Assembly: GCA_007988745.1 (NCBI GenBank)
Contig: BJUT01000002.1
Span: 101,374-165,373 of the forward strand
Direction: 5' to 3'
Length of the DNA: 64,000 nucleotides
Source of the DNA: Pseudoalteromonas atlantica
Lineage (GTDB): Bacteria; Pseudomonadota; Gammaproteobacteria; Enterobacterales; Alteromonadaceae
The notes beneath the pieces were generated by a model. That model had not been told where the DNA came from. It did not search any database and saw only the letters and a program-made list of their open reading frames with translations. The number at the start of each line of letters is the position of its first letter. Position 1 is the stretch's first letter. Shown here piece after piece: positions 8,427 through 19,000 of the stretch. The position numbers and the translations under genes are program-made.

Positions 8427-9613
8427 GTGTTATTAATAACATGCTAAAAAATATCGACCAGCGCCAAACTGCACAGCGTAATCAGCAAAGTGGTGGGGTC
8501 GATATTCCCCCTGTACGCGACTACCACGATGTATTATTTAAAGTGCTGAGTGTTTTATTAGCGATTGTACTAATTTTTACAGCCTACCTTTATTTACCTT
8601 TTGCACAGGCACCACAAGCGAGTAGCGACACGGCTGAAAAAGCATATGCGGTTAATAATAACAGCCAGCCGATTGAAATTGCTCAAGCTAAAATTACCCC
8701 CGTAATTAAGCCCTTAAAACAATTAAGCGAAGAAAACACTGGCGCTAAAGCAGCTCATATTAATGCAGATACGCAAAAAGAGCTGGCGCAGGTACAAAGC
8801 AATAACGCATTGCTTGATCAGCCAAAAGACGAAGTAATACAGCTACACGCTGCAGACAAAGCCGCGCTACTGAGCAAAAAAGCAAGCCCCCCAGAAGTAA
8901 GCGCTAAAGTAGCCACTAGCACAGAAATAAATGCCCCAGTTGAAGCAAAAAGCAGTGCACCAGTAAAAAGCATTACACAGGCTAAGCAGCCGCCCGCTGA
9001 AAATAAATTAGTAAAAACTGCCAGTGTTAAACAAAGCAAAGCCCAGCGCATAGCACAGCAATTAAAGCGTGCTAAACAAGCGTTGGAATTTGCTTTATAT
9101 GATGATGCGATTAACGATTTAACCGCTATTTTACAAACACAACCTGAGCATATAGAGGCGCGTAATTTACTCGCGGCAACGTATTTTCAGCAACAAGATG
9201 TACTTATGGCTCAGCAGTTATTAGTTGCTGGCATAAAAATAAACCCTGAGGTTGTGCAGTGGCGTGTAATGCTCAGTAAAATTTTAATTATGCAACAAGA
9301 GTACGAAGGCGTACTTAAACTGCTTATAGCCGAACTTGAGCCGCAAGCAAACTTGGAGTTTTGGTTATTAAAAGGTACTGCAGCACAAAATGCGCAGCAA
9401 CATCAAATAGCGCTTGCGAGTTTTACACAGCTTACACAGCTTCAGCCTCAGCAGGCTAAGTGGTGGCTGGCGTTAGCTACTTCAAAAGATGCGTTGGGGG
9501 AATTTGCTGATGCAAAGCACCTTTATAAAGTTGCCCTAGATTTAGGCGGTTTAAATGCCGCAATGACGCAACATGCACTACAGCGCTTAGTCGCATTGAA
9601 GGAGGCTGTATGA
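8423..9613 (+). CDS. mshN: MSHA biogenesis protein MshN (TPR protein)
   Basis: The start is taken at ATG 8423, eight bases after a GGAGG (8410-8414), rather than the in-frame GTG at 8402. The N-terminus MSVINNMLKNIDQR is typical of MshN/GspB-like proteins. A transmembrane helix follows (about 42-62), then a long Ala/Lys/Gln-rich periplasmic linker (about 65-210) and tetratricopeptide repeats (about 215-390). TPR proteins of this kind act as pilotins or scaffolds for secretin assembly, and MshM-MshN parallel the ExeA-ExeB pair. The gene ends in an ATGA overlap with mshE. Confidence 0.85.
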   Translation: MSVINNMLKNIDQRQTAQRNQQSGGVDIPPVRDYHDVLFKVLSVLLAIVLIFTAYLYLPFAQAPQASSDTAEKAYAVNNNSQPIEIAQAKITPVIKPLKQLSEENTGAKAAHINADTQKELAQVQSNNALLDQPKDEVIQLHAADKAALLSKKASPPEVSAKVATSTEINAPVEAKSSAPVKSITQAKQPPAENKLVKTASVKQSKAQRIAQQLKRAKQALEFALYDDAINDLTAILQTQPEHIEARNLLAATYFQQQDVLMAQQLLVAGIKINPEVVQWRVMLSKILIMQQEYEGVLKLLIAELEPQANLEFWLLKGTAAQNAQQHQIALASFTQLTQLQPQQAKWWLALATSKDALGEFADAKHLYKVALDLGGLNAAMTQHALQRLVALKEAV

Positions 9614-11337
9614 GACCCAGTTTAAAAATGCGCTTAGGGGACTTACTCGTTCATGAGCAAATGATCACCGAAGCGCAGCTAAGCGAAGCACTCAATGTGC
9701 AAGCTGCGTCAGGGCGAAAGTTAGGGGCTACATTAATTGCGCTTGAGTTTATAAGTGAGCCGCAATTATTGCGCTTTTTAGCCCAACAATTACAAATACC
9801 GTTTTTAGATATATCGCAGCGCAAAATATCTTCAGATGTATCTAAATTACTTTCAGAGGTTTATGCCAGACGCTACCGAGCATTAGTAATAGAAGATAAC
9901 GGGGATTCTGTGTTAGTTGGAATGAGTGACCCCGCTGATTTGAGAGCATTGGATCAGTTAGCGCCAATGCTAGCCCCTAAGCGAATTGAGCTTGCTGTTG
10001 TGCAAGAAAGCCAGCTTATGGCAGCGTTTGATAATGTGTACCGCCGAACAGAAGAGATTACTAACTTTGCTGAAAAGCTACACGAAGAATACGAAGACGT
10101 AGAAGAGTTTGATCTTAATTCCTTAGCAGATGAAACCTCTGACGCCACCGTAGTAAAACTACTGCAATCTATATTTGAAGATGCAGTACAAGTACGTGCC
10201 TCAGATATCCACATAGAACCCGATGAAAGGCTATTACGCATTCGCCAACGAGTTGATGGTGTATTGCAAGAGCACACATTAAACCAAGTAAAAATAGCCT
10301 CTGCTTTAGTACTTAGGCTAAAGCTTATGTCGGGGTTAGATATATCGGAGAAGCGTTTACCGCAAGATGGCCGTTTTAATATAAAAGTGCACGCGCACAG
10401 CATTGATGTACGTTTATCGACAATGCCTGTGCAATATGGCGAGTCAGTTGTGATGCGGTTGCTCGACCAATCTGCAGGGCTTTTATCGTTAGATGAAACG
10501 GGCATGCCGGTGCATATTTTAAAACGCCTGCGCAGCATTATAAAACGCCCTCATGGCATGGTGTTAGTGACTGGGCCTACCGGTTCAGGAAAAACGACCA
10601 CCTTGTATGGCGCTTTAAGTGAGCTTAATCAACAAGAAAGTAAAATTATTACCGTAGAAGATCCGGTTGAATACCGCATTGGACGGGTAAACCAGGTGCA
10701 AATAAACAACAAAATAGGCTTAAGTTTTGCCAGTGTATTAAGAACCACGTTACGCCAAGATCCCGATATTATTATGGTTGGCGAAATGCGTGACCAAGAA
10801 ACCGTTGATATAGGCCTAAGGGCTGCATTAACAGGCCATTTAGTACTTTCTACGTTACATACCAACGATGCTATATCAAGCGCAATGCGCTTAATTGATA
10901 TGGGGGCACCCGCTTATCTAGTTGCAAGCTCACTACGCGCTATTATTGCTCAGCGTTTAGTTAGGCGTATTTGCAATGAATGTAAAACACCGTATCACCC
11001 AGATAAACAAGAACAAAGCTGGCTTACGTATTTAGGCGAAGATGTTAGCAGCACACAGTTTTGGCGAGGCCAAGGCTGCACAGCATGTAGCCATAGCGGC
11101 TACAAAGGCAGGGTGGGGATTTTTGAGCTGTTAGAAATGAACGACGCTATGATGGATGCCCTGCGTATTAACGACACACAGCGTTTTGGTGAAGCGGCTA
11201 AAAATAGCGCTAATTTTGCACCGCTTTCTTATATGGCTTTAACGTATGCAAAGCAAGGCATTACCTCGTTAGATGAGGTATTTAAAGTGGCTGAATATGT
11301 ACCTGAAGTGGTAGGTGATGACGATGCAGCTTTATAG
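9610..11337 (+). CDS. mshE: MSHA pilus extension ATPase MshE
   Basis: This 575-residue GspE/PilB-type ATPase powers pilus polymerisation. The N-terminal MshEN region carries two tandem motifs of the RLGxxL...L..Q type (RLGDLLVHEQ at about residue 8 and KLGATLIALE at about 37), the c-di-GMP-binding signature defined in Vibrio cholerae MshE. The ATPase core has Walker A GPTGSGKTT (about 320), Walker B IIMVGEMRD and a C-terminal CxxC pair of zinc cysteines (CNEC, CTAC). A GGAGG at 9601-9605 precedes the start. The sequence predicts that extension of this pilus responds directly to c-di-GMP. Confidence 0.95.
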   Translation: MRPSLKMRLGDLLVHEQMITEAQLSEALNVQAASGRKLGATLIALEFISEPQLLRFLAQQLQIPFLDISQRKISSDVSKLLSEVYARRYRALVIEDNGDSVLVGMSDPADLRALDQLAPMLAPKRIELAVVQESQLMAAFDNVYRRTEEITNFAEKLHEEYEDVEEFDLNSLADETSDATVVKLLQSIFEDAVQVRASDIHIEPDERLLRIRQRVDGVLQEHTLNQVKIASALVLRLKLMSGLDISEKRLPQDGRFNIKVHAHSIDVRLSTMPVQYGESVVMRLLDQSAGLLSLDETGMPVHILKRLRSIIKRPHGMVLVTGPTGSGKTTTLYGALSELNQQESKIITVEDPVEYRIGRVNQVQINNKIGLSFASVLRTTLRQDPDIIMVGEMRDQETVDIGLRAALTGHLVLSTLHTNDAISSAMRLIDMGAPAYLVASSLRAIIAQRLVRRICNECKTPYHPDKQEQSWLTYLGEDVSSTQFWRGQGCTACSHSGYKGRVGIFELLEMNDAMMDALRINDTQRFGEAAKNSANFAPLSYMALTYAKQGITSLDEVFKVAEYVPEVVGDDDAAL

Positions 11338-12541
11338 TTACAAAGCCAAAGACGCAAAAGGTGCGCTGGTTAAAGGGCGTGTTGAGGCAAATAATGAGGC
11401 CGGTGTGGCCGATAGCTTATTAAAGCGCCAGTACATACCTATTTCAATTTCGTTAGTTGAAACAAAAAACAATATAAAGTTATTCGATAACCTATTTAGC
11501 GAAAAAATAACCCTTGATGACATGATCATGTTTTCACGGCAAATGTATTCTTTACTTAAAGCCGGGATCCCCATTATTAGGGCAATGATAGGGCTTGCTG
11601 ATACCACGCAAAATAAAGAGTTTAAAAGTGTATTGCTTGAGGTAACACGCCAGCTCGAACAAGGCCGTGAACTATCTAGTGCGTTAGCTATACACAGCAA
11701 GGTGTTTAGCCGCTTAACTATCTCTATGGTTAAAGTCGGAGAAGGGTCGGGACGATTAGAAGATGCGTTTTATCAACTGGCTATTTATTTTGAAAAAGAG
11801 CAAGAGACTCGTAAGCGCATAAAAGCCGCTATGCGTTACCCCACTTTTGTTATTTTGGCGCTTTTAGTTGCGATGATCATATTAAATATTTTTGTGATCC
11901 CTACCTTTGCCAGCATGTTCGAAAAGTTTGATGCAGAGCTGCCTTTAATGACCCAGATCCTCATTGGCACCAGTAACTTTTTTGTCAATTATTGGTGGCT
12001 GCTAGCGCTAATGTTAGTGGGGGGAGTCGTTGCATGGCGTCGGTATTTAAATACGGCGGCTGGGCGCTTTAAGTGGGATCACCACAAACTCAAAATTCCA
12101 TTTGTAGGCGATATTTTAAAACGCACCTTACTTGGCCGTTATAGCCAAAGTTTAGCCATGGTGCTGCGCTCGGGCGTCCCTATGACGACAGGGTTGTCGT
12201 TAACGGCCCATGCAGTTGATAACAGCTACATGGAAAAAGCCATTATCACCATGCGTCAAGATATCGAAAAAGGCGATAGTTTGTTGCGGGCTTCGCGAAG
12301 TAGCGAGCTATTTTCACAGTTGGTACTGCAAATGGTAGCAGTGGGTGAAGAAACTGGTCGCGTAGATGAGTTATTACAAGAAGCAGCTGATTTTTACGAA
12401 CGAGAAGTCGATTACGATTTACGCAGTTTAACCGCAAAAATAGAGCCCATTTTGACGGTGTTTGTTGCCATTATGGTGCTTATTTTAGCACTCGGTATTT
12501 TTATGCCAATGTGGAACATGATGTCGGCTATTAAAGGGTAG
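11324..12541 (+). CDS. mshG: MSHA inner-membrane platform protein MshG (PilC/GspF-like)
   Basis: This polytopic protein of about 405 residues has two T2SF domains (about 65-190 and 265-395) and three transmembrane helices (about 165-190, 215-235 and 370-395). It anchors the MshE ATPase and guides pilin into the growing fibre. Several in-frame starts (GTG 11315, ATG 11318, ATG 11324) overlap the end of mshE. The last, giving MQLYSYKAKD, matches the family N-terminus best. I see no separate mshF after it, unlike the Vibrio order. Confidence 0.93.
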   Translation: MQLYSYKAKDAKGALVKGRVEANNEAGVADSLLKRQYIPISISLVETKNNIKLFDNLFSEKITLDDMIMFSRQMYSLLKAGIPIIRAMIGLADTTQNKEFKSVLLEVTRQLEQGRELSSALAIHSKVFSRLTISMVKVGEGSGRLEDAFYQLAIYFEKEQETRKRIKAAMRYPTFVILALLVAMIILNIFVIPTFASMFEKFDAELPLMTQILIGTSNFFVNYWWLLALMLVGGVVAWRRYLNTAAGRFKWDHHKLKIPFVGDILKRTLLGRYSQSLAMVLRSGVPMTTGLSLTAHAVDNSYMEKAIITMRQDIEKGDSLLRASRSSELFSQLVLQMVAVGEETGRVDELLQEAADFYEREVDYDLRSLTAKIEPILTVFVAIMVLILALGIFMPMWNMMSAIKG

Positions 12542-12546
12542 CCATT

Positions 12547-13131
12547 GTGACTAACGGTCGTGTTCGTGCAACAGGTTTTTCGTTATTTGAGCTCGTTTTA
12601 GTAGTTGTTTTACTGGCAGTTATTATGGCTTTTGCTATACCTCAATATATAGGCATTAAAAATCAGGCACACAATGCGAGTGTGGATGTGGTAGCTGGTG
12701 GATTTGCCTCTGCGGTGTTGATGGTCAAAGGTCAGTGGGAATTATCGGGGCGTCCAAAGGGCGTTAATAATACAACACATATTAATTACGGAGGTGTCAT
12801 TGTTGGTGTCGATGGACACAGAGGCACACCAACGGGTGATAAAACGACTAATACTGATACGCGGGCCAGCGCAATGACTGCACTGCAATGCCAAAAAGTA
12901 TTAAGTGTAATTTTACAAGATGCGCCTACAAGCACATTAAGTACCGAGGTTTCTATAATAACCAAGGTGAGTTATTTAGTGCGTTATAACACTAAAAACA
13001 ACCAGTGTATTTATTATTTAACTCATAATTTAAACACCAATAACCTACCTACCGATGGCGCCGTTATGGCTAAAAAAGTAGGGTTTTCGTACTTTCCAAC
13101 AACAGGCAAAGTGCAAATTTTTAAAAACTAA
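12547..13131 (+). CDS. mshB: MSHA minor pilin MshB
   Basis: This 194-residue type IV prepilin has a short leader ending in G, then FSLFE with the conserved Glu at mature position 5, and a hydrophobic helix. The GTG start at 12547 is supported by AAAGGG a few bases upstream. One Cys pair in the C-terminal half (LQCQK and NNQCIYY) could form a disulfide. Its place between mshG and the main pilin gene and its distinctive leader fit MshB, a minor subunit. Confidence 0.8.
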   Translation: MTNGRVRATGFSLFELVLVVVLLAVIMAFAIPQYIGIKNQAHNASVDVVAGGFASAVLMVKGQWELSGRPKGVNNTTHINYGGVIVGVDGHRGTPTGDKTTNTDTRASAMTALQCQKVLSVILQDAPTSTLSTEVSIITKVSYLVRYNTKNNQCIYYLTHNLNTNNLPTDGAVMAKKVGFSYFPTTGKVQIFKN

Positions 13132-13153
13132 GTAATTATAAAGAGGCTTACTT

Positions 13154-13681
13154 ATGAAAACGCAGTCATTAAAACAACCAATGAATAAGCAAGCAGGTTT
13201 TACGCTTGTTGAACTAATAATTGTAATTGTAATTTTAGGTATTTTAGCGGTGACCGCTGCCCCTCGTTTTTTAAACCTGCAAGGTGATGCTAACGCTTCT
13301 ACACTCGAAGGTTTACAAGGCTCAATTCGCAGTGGTATGAACATCGTTAATGGTAAATCTATTATCGCAAGTGACCACAAAAAAGCGAGTGCAACGGTTA
13401 CTGTTGATACCGGGAATGCAGTACCTACAGTGTATGGCTACCCTGCAGCGACAGAAGCAGCTTTTGAAGCTTTTTTAGATGTTGAATTTGCATCTGATGA
13501 CTCTGCTGATTTTAATCTTGTAGCAGTTGCCGCTGATGAAAAAGCAATTATTTTCCCTAATAGCTACGTGCAAACTGATGATTGTCGTATTGAGTATACA
13601 CAAGCTGCAGATGCAAACGACGGCACGCCGCCTGTATCTGTTACGCCTCCTACTGTTACGCTTATCACGAGTGGGTGTTAA
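13154..13681 (+). CDS. mshA: Major MSHA pilin MshA
   Basis: This 175-residue prepilin has a leader ending KQAG, the processing site G^FTLVE, and the hydrophobic stretch LIIVIVILGILAVTAAPRFLNLQ, which is nearly diagnostic of MshA. Two cysteines (DDCRIEY and the C-terminal SGC) should form the disulfide-bonded D-region loop. That loop contains a proline/threonine-rich insert, likely a surface-variable part of the fibre. AGAGG lies eight bases before the ATG. MshD and MshE (in other entries) handle initiation and extension, while this protein forms the bulk of the pilus. Confidence 0.93.
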   Translation: MKTQSLKQPMNKQAGFTLVELIIVIVILGILAVTAAPRFLNLQGDANASTLEGLQGSIRSGMNIVNGKSIIASDHKKASATVTVDTGNAVPTVYGYPAATEAAFEAFLDVEFASDDSADFNLVAVAADEKAIIFPNSYVQTDDCRIEYTQAADANDGTPPVSVTPPTVTLITSGC

Positions 13682-13690
13682 TTTACATAA

Positions 13691-14182
13691 ATGAATAGCA
13701 GTAGTAATCAACGATTGCGTGGCTTCACACTGGTTGAATTAATTATTACTTTAGTTATTTTGGGCATACTGTCGGTAACGGCAGTGCCCAAGTTGCTAGG
13801 AAGTTCAACAGAGCAAGCATACTCATACAGAGATAGGGTATTAAACGCCCTGCGCACAGTACAATTACGCGCGATGCAAAATACTGCAACAAGCAGCTGC
13901 CATAAACTGTATATTTCACCTACCTTGGTTGCGGGGCCAGAGCCAGAAACCTGTACTGGCGGCCCAAGTACCAATAATAGCGAGCATTTAGTTGTTGCTA
14001 TCAATACCGAGCGCAGCGACGTACGATTTAATGCCTTAGATAGCAATGCTAATGTGTTTACGCAAATTAACTTTGACCCATTTGGGCGAGCAGATCAAAA
14101 CTGCACAGTACAATGTAAAATTGACCTAGGTCTAGCCGCGGTGTGCATTAGCGGTGAAGGGCTTATTTATGCCTGCCCCTAA
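13691..14182 (+). CDS. mshC: MSHA minor pilin MshC
   Basis: This 163-residue prepilin has the leader MNSSSNQRLRG^FTLVE, the usual hydrophobic helix and six cysteines in the C-terminal half. It starts 9 bases after the mshA stop and overlaps mshD. GspH/FimT-like minor pilins of this size prime assembly of the fibre tip. The assignment rests on order and prepilin signature. Confidence 0.83.
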   Translation: MNSSSNQRLRGFTLVELIITLVILGILSVTAVPKLLGSSTEQAYSYRDRVLNALRTVQLRAMQNTATSSCHKLYISPTLVAGPEPETCTGGPSTNNSEHLVVAINTERSDVRFNALDSNANVFTQINFDPFGRADQNCTVQCKIDLGLAAVCISGEGLIYACP

Positions 14183-14711
14183 AATACAATCAGGTTTTAC
14201 CTTGATTGAGCTGATTATTGGCATTGTAATGTTTGCTATTGCGCTAAGTATCATTACAGCGCTTATAGCACCTCAAGCAAAGCAAAGTGCCGAGCCTATT
14301 GTCGCACTCAGGGCCTCAGAGCTTGGGCAAGCATTAATGAACGAAATATTAGCTAAATCATTTGATGAACATAGCGAGCGCACGCCACCATTTAGGCGCT
14401 GCTCCGAAACAAGCTTAGGTGCCCAGCCTTGTAGTACTCATTCTGAGCTTGGTGCTGATAGCGGTGAAGCACGGACTAGTTTTAACGATGTTGATGATTA
14501 CATTGCGCTCACAGGGCAGCCTATTAGTGATAGTTTAGGGAATACATTAGCGCAATACAGCGACTTTTCACTGGCTGTAAACGTGCAATACGACAGCGAC
14601 CTAAACGAGGCAACCAATAACGATGGCGTTGCCTTTAAACGAATTACCATTGAAGTAACCTCACCCTTGGGACAAGTGTACGGCTTTAGTGCATATAAAG
14701 GTAATTACTAA
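14169..14711 (+). CDS. mshD: MSHA minor pilin MshD
   Basis: ATG 14169, seven bases after GAAGGG, gives the leader MPAPKIQSG^FTLIE. The in-frame GTG at 14154 is the alternative. The mature protein of about 170 residues has the N-terminal helix and a globular domain with two cysteines (RRCSE and QPCST). Position between mshC and mshO supports the name. The stop codon and the mshO start overlap (TAATG). Confidence 0.83.
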   Translation: MPAPKIQSGFTLIELIIGIVMFAIALSIITALIAPQAKQSAEPIVALRASELGQALMNEILAKSFDEHSERTPPFRRCSETSLGAQPCSTHSELGADSGEARTSFNDVDDYIALTGQPISDSLGNTLAQYSDFSLAVNVQYDSDLNEATNNDGVAFKRITIEVTSPLGQVYGFSAYKGNY

Positions 14712-15550
14712 TGAATAGAGCAAAGCAAAAGCGTGGCTTTACCTTAGTTGAGCTATTACTTGTGATGGTAATTATTGGCATTTTAGCCGTAGCGTCATTT
14801 TCGTTTATTAGCGCCGGATTTAATATTTACAGCCAAGGTGTGAAACGCCAAGAAGCGGTAGCGCAAAGTTGCTTTGTTTTAACCCGATTAAGTAAAGAGC
14901 TTCGCCATGCAACCCCTAACTCACTGCGCTTAAATTGCGATAACGCTAGCAATGGAGCATGTAGCACGCAGCAATGTTTAGAATTTACGCCGTTTTTATC
15001 TGCCACTCACTATACCGATTACTTACCCACTAGTGCCCCTTTTGAGGTTACCGCCGTGAATTTTGCGCTTAATAATTTAACTGAGCCACAAATAAACGAT
15101 TGGGCAAGTATTTATCCATTAAATAGCAGCGATATATACGATGAAAGTCAAAACAAGCGCCTACAAGTTAGTGGCTACAGCGCCGTTACAAGTGAGCTAG
15201 ATACATGGCAATTTAGCAAAGCATTTGCTCAAGAGTCACCGAGTAAGCGCCTTTATTTATTAGATCAGCCCGTTAGCTTTTGTGTAGAAGGTAATTCACT
15301 GTATCGCTATAGCAACTACGGCTTTACTACAAACCAATTAAACGCCGCCAGCTTACAGGTTAGCTCGGGCGTTAAACGCGATTTAATGAGTAATTATATT
15401 GCCAATAACTTAACGAGCAGAGCCTTTTTTACGTTAAGTGAGATTTCGCTACAGCGCAGCGCAGTTGTTAATGTGTTTGCGCAAATGGGGTTTAACGACA
15501 CCGAACAAATAAGTATTAGCCATGAGGTGCATGTGCCTAATGTCCCCTAA
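14711..15550 (+). CDS. mshO: MSHA minor pilin MshO
   Basis: This 279-residue prepilin, larger than the others as expected for a PilW/GspJ-like subunit, has the leader MNRAKQKRG^FTLVE and the helix LLLVMVIIGILAV. A cysteine-rich segment (about 77-97) may be held by disulfides. It likely belongs to the tip complex with MshB, C, D and P. It overlaps mshP by about 11 bases. Confidence 0.83.
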   Translation: MNRAKQKRGFTLVELLLVMVIIGILAVASFSFISAGFNIYSQGVKRQEAVAQSCFVLTRLSKELRHATPNSLRLNCDNASNGACSTQQCLEFTPFLSATHYTDYLPTSAPFEVTAVNFALNNLTEPQINDWASIYPLNSSDIYDESQNKRLQVSGYSAVTSELDTWQFSKAFAQESPSKRLYLLDQPVSFCVEGNSLYRYSNYGFTTNQLNAASLQVSSGVKRDLMSNYIANNLTSRAFFTLSEISLQRSAVVNVFAQMGFNDTEQISISHEVHVPNVP

Positions 15551-16025
15551 TATAAAAAACATCAGTTTTGCTAAAAAGCAGCAAGGTAATTTGCTCATAA
15601 TTACGTTGGTGATCATTGTCACTTTGCTGGCACTAGGGCTGGCGCTTTCTAAAGTGTTATCGGGTGCGGCGCAGCAAAATACCATTGAGTATTACGGCGC
15701 GCGCGCTTACATGGCAGCCCAAAGCGGATTAGAAACCGGCTTAAGCGAAATTTTTGCACTAAATAGCACTGCGCAAACATGCAGTGCAGTAACCACCAGT
15801 AGGAATTTTAGCACCCTCTATCTAGCCAATTGTGAAGTTGAACTGAGCTGTAGTGAATACATAGCTTTACCCGATAGCAGCACCCGCTCTGGCACCGTTA
15901 ATATTTACTACTTACAAAGCTCTGCAATGTGCACCGCCAATGATTGTGCTGCCGGTGAAGCATGTCAAAAGGAATATTGGCAAACCCAACGTACTCTAAG
16001 TGTGGAGGCTAAAACATTACCATGA
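15540..16025 (+). CDS. mshP: MSHA biogenesis protein MshP
   Basis: The start is placed at ATG 15540, with GAGGTG nine bases upstream; in-frame ATGs at 15522 and 15531 are alternatives. The product of about 161 residues has KQQGNLLIITLVIIVTLLALGLAL near the N-terminus. This is an atypical PilX/GspK-like pilin helix that lacks the FTLxE motif but keeps a Gly before the hydrophobic stretch. Six cysteines lie in the C-terminal half. It ends in an ATGA overlap with mshQ. Confidence 0.8.
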   Translation: MSPNIKNISFAKKQQGNLLIITLVIIVTLLALGLALSKVLSGAAQQNTIEYYGARAYMAAQSGLETGLSEIFALNSTAQTCSAVTTSRNFSTLYLANCEVELSCSEYIALPDSSTRSGTVNIYYLQSSAMCTANDCAAGEACQKEYWQTQRTLSVEAKTLP

Positions 16026-19000
16026 GCAAATATACCCTCTGTATTTTATGTTTAATAAGTTTGCTACTAAGCCGATGCGCTATGGCTGTACCGCCTAAAA
16101 TTGAAGGGCGATTTATAGAGCTACAAGACACGTACACTTCACCCATATGGACAAAAATAAATTTTCAGCAGCAATACATAACCCCTCCTGCGGTATTTAT
16201 GTTGTCCACTAATCAAGGCGGTAACCCCGCTATAGTGAGAATACGCAATGTAACAACCACAGGGTTTGAAGCATTGCCACTTGAGCCATCAGGAGAAGAT
16301 GGCGAGCATATAACCATGGGCGCGCACTATTTAGCGGTAGAATATGGAGTGCATGAATTTCCTGATGGGACCATTATGGAAGTGGGGAACACCGACTTAC
16401 GCCTTGAGCTACAATACGGTGATAAGTCGGGGTTTGCACCTATCACACCTAAAGGTTACAAATCACTGACTTTTAATAAACCGTTTGCGGTAAGGCCTAA
16501 CTTTTTTCATTCGTTACAAACACTAAATAGTTTAGATAGTAACCCGCCGTCTCAAGCGCTTGTGCCTTTTTTAACCATTGCAGTGCAAAGTGGTTCCTTA
16601 TCTACAAGCGGGGTAAATATAGCGTTAGAGGCCTCAGAAACCGCATTAGGTGTTATTCAAACTGAAACGGTGGCCTACATGGCTGTAGAGCCTGGCAGTA
16701 ATCGCACCTTTACCGATGACAATGGGGTAGAAGTGTCCTGGGAGACCTTTTTTACAGGGTTCGAAGTTGATGGTTGGAATGATGGATGTAACTACTTTAA
16801 TTTTAACAATAACTTTAGTGAAGCACCGCTGGTGGTGGCAAGTAAAAATTCCCGACTTGAAGAAGACGGTGGGTGGCTGCGCAGCTGTAATTTAAGAGCG
16901 GATCGGTTAGGGCTGGTGGTTGATGAAGACCGTGATGGCGACAGAGAGCGTAACCACGTAAAAGAAGAAGCCTCTATATTGGCCATGACCAGTACGTTTG
17001 TATTTAATGGTGATATTTTAGATTGCGATACTTTATTTCCTGGCGCTATTTCTACCTACAATGATGGACAAGTGCAGCTTGTTCAAGGTGTGGAAATAAC
17101 CGATAGCAATGCACAATTTATCACCACTACTAATTTAATATCAACGGCACTCACCAACCCGCCTTTGTGTAATGGCCAAGGCTGTGTGGCAACTGGGTAT
17201 AACTCCCTTGAGCCAAATCAAGCTGCGCAAGTACCCACGGTCACAAACGATGGAAGCTCTACCGGTGAAGTGCCTGTATCGTTAGCTGGCGATTATTTTT
17301 ATGACGAACTAGCACTTAACTTATTGGAAGATGAGTATAAGGTAACAGCGCCCACCCGTATCTTTTTAAAAGATACATCGTCGCTAATTTCTAGCGCATT
17401 TTTGAACATAGGCAAAACGAATATTGTGGTTGAGGAAGGGGCGTATTTAGCTATATATGTCGATGGCGATGTTGCCATTGCGGCCGATGCAAATATTGCT
17501 GCATACATTGTCGCAACGGGGGAAGTAAGAATTGCCCAAAATGTCACATACCAGGGCTCTATAACCGCTGCAACACAAGTAATAACCGAGGGCAGCTCTA
17601 CGTTTGATGCGTTAACAGTGCCAGAGAGTATTCCTGGATTTTGCGGTATTTTTACGCCGGTTTTGCTTGATCACTACCGCATATCATTAAGTGATAACCA
17701 AGGCTTAACCTGTCAAGCAAAAGAAATGACATTAACCGCCTGTGCAAACGATGCATGTGATTTACTGTACGATGAGCCCTCCGCACTTGACCTGTCTCCA
17801 GATAACAGTGGCCAACAAAGCTGGGTAAGCGGTGAAAATATTACCTTTACAGGCTCTGCCACAGTAGCGCTTGCAAAGCGTACCACAGGCACCGTTACAC
17901 TTGGCTATAATACCGCCGACCCATCTGCACCGCTGCGTTGTTATATTAATGGTAATAACGTAGGGCTGGGCGGGTGCAAAGTGGTTTTTTCTGATGCAGG
18001 GTTTATTTTTAATAACGACACAGCCAATACAGCGAGTATCCCCACTCAATTATCTGGTAAACCCTCTAGCGAGGGTTTTAATGCCGCCGAGCTATCCATT
18101 CAAGCGGTTAAAACAAATACTACAACAGGCGTATGCGAAGCCGCATTCCCTGCAGGTGGTCAAGTTGATTTAGATTTAGCTTATAGCTGCAGTGCCGGCG
18201 CTACGTGTTCAGATCCAATACAACTTAGTAATAATGCGAATACGTATAGCGTGCAGCAAGCATATCAAACTTTTTCGCTCACCTTTGATCAAGACTCAAA
18301 AGCCCCTATTGCTATTAACTACCCTGATGCCGCTAAATTAAGTTTAAATGCACGGGCAACAATTGTATTAGACCCAGTAACTAATTTATCAGTAAGCTTA
18401 ACCGGCAGTTCTAACGAATATGTAGTTAAGCCCTTTGGGTTAGCGATGCAAGTTGCAAGTGACGGCTATGCCCAAACAGCAAACGATAGTTTATTTAGAT
18501 TAACGGGTGAGTCATTTGATTTAAAAATGAATGCAGTACAGTGGCGTGCAGGGCAAGACAATAACAACGATGGGATACCTGATAACTATAGCGCTATTCA
18601 TAGCAACCCCGTTGCCAAACACTTCATTAGCGAGTCTCCTTTAGTAACACATAGCTTAGTATTACCCAGCTCTGGTAATGAGGGGCAAATTGAAGCGCTA
18701 AGTACCCTTGCCTTTACTGATACGGGAAACTTGAGTGAATCCATATCGCAGTACGCTTATGACCAAGTGGGTATTATAAACGTATTTGCGGGTTTACAAG
18801 ATGGCGATTATTTTGGTGTGGGCGATGTAAAAGGGCAGCTAAACAACGTAGGGCGGTTTGCTCCATCGCACTATCAAGTATTAGGTGTTCAAGCTGCTGC
18901 GCAATGTACACAGTTAGGCAGTAATTTAACCTATTTAGATCAGCCCTTTGAGCTTGGTTTTACGGTACAAGCGCTTAATCATAACAACCAGCTAATGGCT

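Noticed and set aside
9954-10538. Long opposite-strand frame of 194 codons inside mshE
   Set aside because: It is a shadow of the conserved ATPase gene, with Ser/Thr/Arg-rich composition and no family resemblance.
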